From Patiria pectinifera (Eukaryota > Echinodermata > Asteroidea > Valvatida > Asterinidae), in the NCBI GenBank assembly GCA_029964075.1, contig CM057133.1, positions 12,176,699-12,240,698 of the forward strand: 64,000 nt of DNA. Direction: 5' to 3'. Position numbers and translations under genes: made by a program. Shown piece by piece: positions 56,610-64,000 of this stretch; position 1 is the first letter of the stretch, and every line of letters starts with the position of its first letter. Under the pieces are notes generated by a model, which worked only from the letters and a program-made list of their open reading frames with translations, ran no database searches and was not told where the DNA came from.

Positions 56610-58439
56610 ATGAAGCTTCTCACAGCCGCCATCTTTCTGACCTCCATCGGTAAATGTCTTATTCATTTCAATTTGTATATTCTTAAAGCGCAAGGACGTT
56701 CATGGACCTTAAGTTGAAAGTTGATACTAATTTGCAGGCACTGCAGAAAATGTAACTCAAAGTTTGGACACAGTAAAATGACGCCAGCCTAAGAAAGAAC
56801 GCTAGAAACTGGTTTATTATACCCGCAACAACTGGACGTGCACTCTTCAAAAAAACAGACATGACATTTGGGGTTAGCTGAGTGCAAGTAATAACCAGAC
56901 AAACTAAAATGTAATCAGAAGCTAACACAATCAACGTGTTTTTTTGTAGAACGACTGCAATTCAAAATGACCACATCACGAATCAAGCTATTTCGTTTTC
57001 AAAATGTGACGGGAATTCTTCGGTTTGTTTTGGACCACAGCTGGTATCGTGGGTATCAAGTGTTACAGCTGTAACTCAGGGACTGGTTCCCCCGGTGAAA
57101 CCAATGCCTGCCGCGATCCGTTCGACGCGACAGATCCTGACGTTCGGGAGAGTGACTGCGGAGCTGATGCGGATTTTTCTTGCATTGTGAGTGTAGCTCT
57201 TAAAGTTGGAAGTAACTCAAACCAATCAATATTGCAGTGCAGGTCGATGCGTCCTTGGTTTACTTCGAATACCTTGAAAGACGACGATATCTAGTTAAAA
57301 TCCCTCCTATCATAATAAAATGTTGGTTTTGGTTTTTGCCCTTCGACCGACGAAGTGTTTTATAAACATTGTAAACTCTCATTAATGTCCGAAGGCTTGC
57401 GAGACAAAAAAAATTCCAGCTAAGGCCAAAAAAAAAAGTCTCCGGTTTCTGGTATGCGCGCGCAAAATGAAAAAGTTTTTTTTTTCAATGAAAGATGATG
57501 TCTCAAAACCGCCAAAGGGGTAATTCACCGGAGTTAAGCCATTATATGCGACCCTTGGTTTTATTCGAGTCAGTTATAAATGGAAAGAGGACTCGGCTTC
57601 TCAGTTCTGTGGTGATTTATTTTCACTGAAAGATGGAAATACGGGAAAGGGTAACTCGATTAGACAAGGTGTTCCCTCGGCTCCGGTTAATTGGAATGAC
57701 GCTAACACGGGCCGCGCCCCGTATTCCGAATCTCTATTGTGGTAACGGCCAAAGTGCTTGGTCAATGAAAATGAATATTCCAGAAGTTGGTTTGAATAAG
57801 AAATAAAGTTTTGCAAGGTGAATCCAAAAAGAATACTTTTTACGCCTGTGACATAATATATTCGGAGCGAAAGCAATGCAAATTTGTCACAAATTGCGCC
57901 TTGACATCACAAATTCGCAATCGCGTTTGCTTTCGCACCGAGAACGAACCAGCCCCGAGACTCGAACCCACAACCGCTTTAAGTGAAGGCTCTCACCACT
58001 CGACCAACGAACTTGCTGGGGCCGGCTTTTGGTAGAGTTATAATGGAAAATATTGGGCTTGACAAAACATTACTGCTGTTACTTCATACAGAGCATGCGG
58101 CAAGTCATTGGTGAGTTGGATGTGGTTACAAGGAGTTGTTCCCTGACTGACCATTGTTTCAAGATAGGTGGTTGCGTCGCCGGCAATATTGGCCGGGTGT
58201 CTGTTACAGCCTGCTGCTGCACTGGGGACCTGTGCAACGATGGACCTATAGCAGCTCCTACAACTCCTATACCTAATACACCTCCTACAACCCCTTTACC
58301 TAATACACCTCCTACAACTCCTATACCTAATACACCTCCTATACCTACAGCTCCACCGTGCAACGGAGCTGGGTCGGTGACCGTCAACATCATCACTACC
58401 GTTGCCATTATCTTCATGGCAATGCTGTTTACACTGTAA
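56610..58439 (+). CDS. Ly6/uPAR (quiver/sleepless-type) GPI-anchored protein, paralogue C
   Basis: Exons 56610-56649, 57041-57186 and 58092-58439 give 177 aa, with the same phases as A and B. The signal peptide MKLLTAAIFLTSIAGIVG leads to IKCYSC, ACRDPF, SDCG, SCISMRQVIG, RSCSL, HCFK and CCCTGDLCN. Between the domain and PCNGAG lies a 40-residue Pro/Thr stalk with three copies of PTTPIPNTP, encoded by a 27-bp tandem repeat at 58257-58337. The hydrophobic GPI tail is nearly identical to that of B. The stalk is likely O-glycosylated and lifts the domain off the membrane. Thirteen cysteines in the predicted ectodomain. Introns are short (391 and 905 bp). The ligand is unknown. Confidence 0.91.
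57835..58035 (-). mobile_element. tRNA-derived SINE in gene C intron 2
   Basis: On the minus strand it starts CCCCAGCAAGTTCG, with an A box (TTGGTCGAGTGGTG) and a B box (GGGTTCGAGTCTC, complement of 57958-57970). A body follows with GCGAAAGCAAACGCGATTGC. The head resembles a class II (Ser/Leu-type) tRNA. A degraded relative sits in the same intron of gene B. Confidence 0.75.
58257..58337 (+). repeat. 27-bp minisatellite inside coding exon 3 of gene C
   Basis: Three tandem copies (58257-58283, 58284-58310, 58311-58337) of CCTACAACTCCTATACCTAA plus TACACCT. Units differ at two bases; each encodes nine residues, PTTP(I/L)PNTP. Confidence 0.93.
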
Positions 58440-58566
58440 ACTATATTATCCCCGCATGTACCGTTGAACTTAACATTGACCGGACTGGTTGACAATACGA
58501 CTGTTCCGTGAAGCAATTGTCCGCCATATTTGTTACCCCATAAAAATTTCCAATTTGGCCTGCTGC

Positions 58567-58751
58567 TACGGAACCCCTAAAGTGACATTCAATATTTCGT
58601 TATATCTCGTGCGCACAAAATATGTATTTCGCGCGCACGAGATATATCTCGTGCGCACGAAATAAGCTCGTGATGTGCGCACCGATAAGTCACGAGATAT
58701 TTCGTGCGCACGAAATGAAAATGTTATTGAAAGGACTTTATGGGCTCCGTC
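58567..58751. mobile_element. MITE in the gene C 3' UTR, orthologous to 49857-50008
   Basis: Inverted ends TACGGAACCCCTAAAGTGAC and, inverted, GACGGAGCCCATAAAG around CGTGCGCACGAAAT palindromes. Same position relative to the stop codon as in gene B; empty in gene A. Confidence 0.78.
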
Positions 58752-59192
58752 TTATACTGCGGGATTACAATTTCGCAATTTCTATAATTTTTAATTTGAA
58801 ATGTTTTATTTTTATTCTTAATTTGAAATTGTGTATTTTCCTGTGAGCGTCTTCCATCAAGTTTTCCATGTTTCCGCGATGATTACGAACAAAGCTGCAT
58901 GTGGCGAACTGTTTTCCATCACGACTGCCATATTTTGATATGCGCATGCGCAGTGGGAATACCAACATGGCTTTAATTCAGTTTCATAGTTAAGCACGTA
59001 GTTTTGATAAAGATAAAACAGACTGCGAAATCATATTCAGAAATGGCGGTTTTTTGAGTTAATGTTTGTAACATGACCTGTTAGTTCATTGAGTCAAGAC
59101 TGAGGTCTATACTATGAAGTCTTGGAAATAGCGTATATAAATAGTATGATAGTTTATTGAGTCAAGACTGAGCCTGAGGTTTATACAATGTA

Positions 59193-59755
59193 TTATAACA
59201 CCTCACCCACAGATTCTGTGTCTTGATTGGCCGAGAGCGAGTCACATGTTACTTTCTAATTTTGCTATCTTTCTGTGCACGGCCAAAAGTACTATGCGCA
59301 TAGCAACCAAAGTACTATGCGCATAGCAACCAAAGTACTATTTCCACGGCGCGGTATTTGTGTGCAAATGCATGCTGGTGTGCGCGTTGCGCGTTGTGCG
59401 TAGCGCGTATTATTCCAAAGAGAGCGCGCCGCAGACTTGGGTTCAAACATTTTGTAAAGGGGTAGTTTTTAAGAGAGAAATACATTTTCCACCAATGTTG
59501 TATTGAAATTGAAGTTTATTTCAGCTGTGTTCAGATTTAAATAATTTAAAATATTAAAATCAAGCAGAATCTGTGGGTGAAGTGTTATAAAACAAATACT
59601 GAATGCTTTATCTCGTGGTGAAGTAAAACTAGCCTCCCTCGGTGATCCATGGATCATTCTATTTTCCCTCGGCTTCGCCTCGGGAAAATAGAATGTCCAT
59701 GGATCACCTCGGGAGGCTAGTTTTACTACACCACTCGAAGCATTCAATATTTGTA
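59193..59755. mobile_element. 563-bp double-palindrome MITE, copy 2
   Basis: Flanked by TA (59191-59192, 59756-59757); the duplicated block downstream of gene B shows the empty site near 51508. It consists of two adjacent inverted repeats. One spans 59193-59590, with TTATAACACCTCACCCACAG at one end and its inverse at the other. The other, 59592-59755, has ACAAATACTGAATGC ends. No coding capacity. Confidence 0.8.
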
Positions 59756-60870
59756 TACTATGAAGTCTTGGAAATATATATGAATGATATAAATGATCTG
59801 ATAGTTTATTCAGTCAAGACTGAGGTATTTACTATGACGTCTTGGAAATAGCGTATAGAAATAATATGATAGTTAAGTTCTTCATATTTATATATTTACA
59901 GCAACAATACAACATCTGAGAGCTTTCATAAGTTCTCTGAAAACAGTCGATAACTCTGGATTAAAATAGAACGAAAACCTGAGTGATGATAAACTGATAG
60001 ATAGATGAAAAGTAAATACCATAAGGAGCAGATAAAGAAAAAACCACTACACGGAGCACTTTGTCATGTTCAACATTATCTAAAATAATTATTGGTTGAA
60101 AGTAAAATGAGAGAAAAATGTAAAATCTGATGGTGGCTGCAGGCCTAAATTATGTGTGTACACGGACAGGGTTTCTTTAATAGGGGTAGAAAACACAATA
60201 GAACAATGTATCCCATAAGGAAGTCTTTAGAAATATACCTTCCCCATACAGGAAACGCTATGGAGTTTTCAATCTAACTATAATTCCGGGAATTTGTGGG
60301 TGGTGTGTGTGTGGGGGCGTCTAAAAGCTCTACTCCGTCTCAGAATTGGCTTCAGGATACTCTTCAACCCCAACTACAAGATCATCCAGTCCAGACAACA
60401 TTCACGGATGAATATATACGGTTGTCGCCAGTCTTGTTCCGTGACCACACGATCCCATAATGTTTATTTATAATTTATATTGGAGGTCACATTCACAAAA
60501 TGGAACATGACGCAGTCCGATCTGTACATATTAAAGTTAGAGGACCAACGCTTTATAAACTGAGCATTATGCCTCAAATCGGATTGCAAGGTTAGCGTTG
60601 TAGACTTTCGAGGACTGATGATCCACAAAACACCCTGCTACCGCGAACATATCCGAGTGCCAACAAAAGGATTCCTGCCCGTTTTGGTCAGTCACGTGGT
60701 ATTTGGCGCCTACCTAATTTGAATTGTCAGAATGATCAGCCATGCAAACTGCAGATTAGTAGGTTGTGCCATGTTACTGGCCGTTACATATTATGTTATA
60801 GCCTTTACAGGACATCACCGTAGAGGGCGCCCTAGAAATTGAATAACCGATCATCGGGGAATCACTTTGA

Positions 60871-61342
60871 GGGTGCAGACCAGTAAATCGGTCCGAAATT
60901 GCCTGCGCCGGCCAAATCACGATTTGCATGCCCTCAAAATCTTCGGTATTTGAGCATTCTGTGGGCCATGAACTTGAGGGTTTGTATAAAATATGGGTGG
61001 AAACCGTGCACAGGACTTATAGCTTGCAGTTCTGTGTAATTTTGATGTAATTTGGACCCTAAAAGCGCTCTACTTTGCAATGGAGTGTAGGCATCGTTTT
61101 TCAAAATGACGATGGGCTTCAGGACTATTTTCAGGGGTGATCATCTTCAGATGGAAATTTCTCCTAAAAGTCATCAGTTGATCCCCCCCGAAAATTGGAA
61201 AGAAAATGAAAGATGATGAAATAAGCTTTAATTTGATGTGTGTCTCGAACACCTTGGAGAGTTGTGAGTATTTTTCCCGAATTTTTGAAGTGGGAGCATT
61301 TACCATTGGGGTCTATGGAAGTTTATTTACTGGTCTGCTACC
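60871..61342. mobile_element. 462-bp-family element, copy 3 of 3
   Basis: Flanked by TTGA (60867-60870, 61343-61346), the same as copy 2, because it was carried by the segmental duplication and did not insert separately. Confidence 0.8.
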
Positions 61343-61346
61343 TTGA

Positions 61347-61989
61347 ATGTAACTACGGAAACGTATATGACCATTCGAGTTACTGCGTTACTCGAGATAA
61401 AATATCTTGGAAACATAGAGTTCCATCATAAAATATCTTTACAGCTCGGAATGCAGCGATAGCCCATCATGAAACTCGCTATATTCCATGAAAGCCTCAT
61501 CGGATCATGGAAACGTGGAAAACGTAGGTCATCGTGGAAACGTGGAATTCCGTGATATGCTATCGTGGAAACGCAGAATACTGTGATAGCCTATCACGAA
61601 AACGTGGAATACCGCGATAGGATATCTCAGCAAGCTGGAATTCTGTGATGTTTTATCGTGGCAAAGCGAAATGCCATGATATCGCTAGCCTATCACATAA
61701 TTCCACGTTTCCACGATAGCTCATCACGGAATTACATGCTTTCACGATAGCCCAACACCAAATTCTATGTTTCTGTGATAGGCTATTACGATATTCCGCG
61801 TTTTCGCGATAAGCTATCACACTATTCCACATGTCCACGATAGCCTATCACGGAATTCCACATTTCTGTGATAGGCTATCACAGTATTCCACGTTTTCAC
61901 GATAGCCTTTCAGGGAATTCCATGTTTCCAAGATATTTTATCTCATAACGCAGTAACGCAGATGGTCATTATACGCTTCCGTATGTAAC
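61347..61989. mobile_element. 640-bp foldback with CGTGATAGGCTATCACG satellite arms
   Basis: Ends GTAACTACGGAAACGTATAT and, inverted, GTTACATACGGAAGCGTATA, then GTTACTGCGTTA and GATAAAATATCTTGGAAACA in both arms. The interior is many self-complementary units around GTGATAGGCTATCAC and GTGGAATTCCGTG. No target duplication is clear. A shortened copy is at 52988-53430. Confidence 0.75.
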
Positions 61990-64000
61990 ACACCACGATA
62001 TGCTTCATTAAGCGGCGCAGCCTTAATTCAAGGCGGACGTTTTAAATGTATTCGTAGTAGGTATAGGCAACATGCACACATTCATTAGCTCTAAGTCCAT
62101 CAATGGGCCTTATTAACGAGTTGGCCATTTTGTCGAGTTCCCTGAATATATTTCATTAATTGTTAACTGTTGAATGGGATGGCGCCAGACTATTTATGCA
62201 GGCACAATGCAGCCTTATTTTACTGTCATTTTTTTGTTATCTAGCTTTAAACATTAGGGAACGTTTAATTACAAATTTGAAATTATTCATTGAAGCAGAC
62301 TAGAATTACTTAGTAATTAACTTGCTTTCATTTCTCTACACAAGTTCCAAAAATCAAGATTTTACCTCACTCTCAATCCAATATGGCCGACTCATGAATA
62401 AGGCCCATATGTCGACCGAACTTTGCTGCATTCAAGGATACGCCTTATCCTAATCGTTTTCACATTATTTTTTACGTGAAGGATATCTTCACAAACATGT
62501 CTCATGCATGTTAATTTTTTCATTTGATATTCAGTTGTATTATGGGTCAAAATGCAGAAGAATTTTGGCAAACTGGCGACATTTTCGCTCTGGAAAAGGC
62601 GCCCTCACGTTACAACTTAAACAAAAATTAACCAGCCCCGCCTCCGCCTTTAAAAACTTTTGTAAAGACGAAAATAATTTTAAGCCAATAGAAAAGAGAT
62701 ACATTGTATTAGAAGTCGCAGAAGTCACTCGTTGCCAGGGCCCAGGTAGAATGGTACACGCTTGCACGACTGGCTTGTATTGGATGATTATGTCTGGCCT
62801 TGCATTGATAGTGCCAGTCTCCAGTTGTTATCGATATTGGAATCTACAGTCGTGCCTGGCTGTTTACTGTCAAACATAGGAGTACTCAATGCTGGTAAAT
62901 AAAGCTATGACCGGAATTATCAGCGGTTTACAATCGCCTTTTCCTCTTGTGTTGTGAGTTTATGAGATGAACGTGTACGGTCAAGGGTGTTTGCCTGTCT
63001 CGACTGGTTATTATTGACACAAAGGGCTCCCTTGTTAGAAATTATGTATTTCTCCAAAATGTTGTCCATTTCGACTTGGCTTTGCACACTTCATGGAGAG
63101 AACAGCTTGAGGAATGAGTGTTTACAAGACCATTCGCTTTATATTCGGAACAATAGAGCAAAGGGTTTAATAGGAAATTTGAATCATGCTATATAGTATA
63201 GCAAAATGAAAATGAAGTGGATTTGAAAATAAAATATTCACCCTAAGAACGAACAGTATATTCTTTTTATCCATCCTACAAATTGGACTTCACACAAATT
63301 GATGTCGTATAGTGTAATGACTACATTACCAATAGCACTCTGTTTGCCCTGCCGTGGCACAACAAACACAGTCAAAAGCATTGTTACGTGCACTGGAGGG
63401 GATTCAATTTCCTACCCAGTTAATGTGGGTTGTTGGCAAGACCCAACGTGTTTCAATTGACAATTTAAAATTGAAGTTTTATGATTTTGAGAAAGAATCT
63501 GAAAAAAAACCGAAGTAAAAACATTACAACTCCGAGGAATACCGATGCTCATTATATAGTTTTTTCTTTACTCACAAAATATATTGAAGCCCTGTATTAC
63601 GTGTGTTTTTTTTTCTATAGAGGACCATTTTTATCCGAGAGACCATTTTTAATCGAACATCAGTGCTTGAAGAACAGAAGCAAAATCCCTTAGGAAATCA
63701 TAAAAATGACAATCGGTACTCCAATATGACCGGTGGCAGAACATTTCAATCCAACTAACCATTTTGGGAGGACATTATTTTCAGCCATGAACGGACGGAA
63801 TGTGGCTCAAAATCAGGCTTAAAGTCGACCTCAGCTTCACGTTGTTAATGTGTGCTGGTAACGTGTGCGAGGAAAACCAAGGTGAACTGCAGTCACTTGA
63901 AAAGTGAAACACTGGTTTTGTACATCAGCTAATAGGATTTGTAAAATAATACAAATATGAAAGTTGATATTTGTAACTCATAATACCTGTACCATTAGGG
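61990..64000. other. Right-edge region, no gene recognised
   Basis: AT-rich with short open frames only. The longest, 62508-62879, shows no domain, signal peptide followed by a plausible mature protein, or splice context that I recognise. I see no continuation of the Ly6 array. Confidence 0.5.

Larger units (their letters stand above)
58860..61740. repeat. Segmental duplication of 51150-53410 (downstream of genes B and C)
   Basis: Colinear, very similar sequence over about 2.2 kb. It includes the AAGACT/AGTCTT hairpin units, CTGAGAGCTTTCATAAG, GGTGGCTGCAGGCCTAAAT, the 462-bp-family element and the start of the foldback. C differs by the MITE at 59193-59755 and an extra segment of about 110 bp near 60319-60430. 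Confidence 0.82.

Noticed and set aside
56936..57294. Alternative longer first exon for gene C starting in intron 1
   Set aside because: Open frames extend into intron 1, but the conserved upstream block, the signal-peptide exon at 56610 and the shared acceptor CCACAG at 57040 in all three paralogues support the three-exon model.
57940..58035. tRNA-Ser or tRNA-Leu gene on the minus strand
   Set aside because: Class II-like spacing of boxes, but no paired acceptor stem that I can find, and the flank is a SINE body shared with gene B intron 2.
62508..62879. 123-aa open frame near the right edge
   Set aside because: No recognisable family, no splice context, and composition like the surrounding non-coding DNA.

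Overview
This is a metazoan nuclear genomic window. Every multi-exon gene has GT-AG introns with matching phases, and the intergenic DNA is AT-rich and crowded with tRNA-derived SINEs, short non-autonomous DNA transposons and foldback elements. The gene repertoire, the SINE types and the frequent TAGGCCTA-type words suggest a marine invertebrate deuterostome, most likely an echinoderm. That placement is an inference.

Layout. (1) 1-5126, minus strand: the 5' end of SNRNP200/BRR2, a spliceosomal U5 helicase; six exons are visible and the gene runs off the left edge. (2) 5753-7046, plus strand: sepiapterin reductase (SPR), head-to-head with SNRNP200, with a TATA box, a non-coding first exon and a single coding exon. 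(3) 10743-14917, minus strand: TTC1, a three-TPR co-chaperone-type protein, six exons, complete. (4) 17426-24291, plus strand: a complete ten-exon SLC7 light-chain amino-acid exchanger, closest to xCT/SLC7A11. (5) 24292-31364: no gene recognised. (6) 31365-58439, plus strand: three tandem paralogues (A, B, C) encoding small secreted Ly6/uPAR proteins of the quiver/sleepless type. Each has three exons with identical phases, a signal peptide and a GPI-anchor tail. (7) 58440-64000: a duplicated downstream block and repeats, no gene recognised.

The first four genes are ordinary and unrelated in function: splicing, tetrahydrobiopterin synthesis, chaperone adaptor, amino-acid exchange. The Ly6 cluster is the notable part. 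Signal peptides, GPI tails, introns and promoters are well conserved, while the ectodomain exon between them has diverged about three times more than its flanking intron (B against C, hand count), almost entirely by amino-acid-changing substitutions. B and C have also gained a Pro/Thr stalk that is absent from A. This looks like a rapidly diversifying cell-surface recognition family.

The second notable theme is a set of foldback DNA elements whose inverted arms are built from short satellite-like repeats (at 15.3, 35.1, 36.6, 42.3 and 61.3 kb), several with target-site duplications readable by eye. A 705-bp element with a 9-bp duplication (Mutator-like) is nested in the arm of a larger foldback inside intron 1 of gene B. 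Because the Ly6 locus is duplicated, several insertions can be scored as filled or empty between paralogues, which gives a relative chronology: A split first, then B and C.
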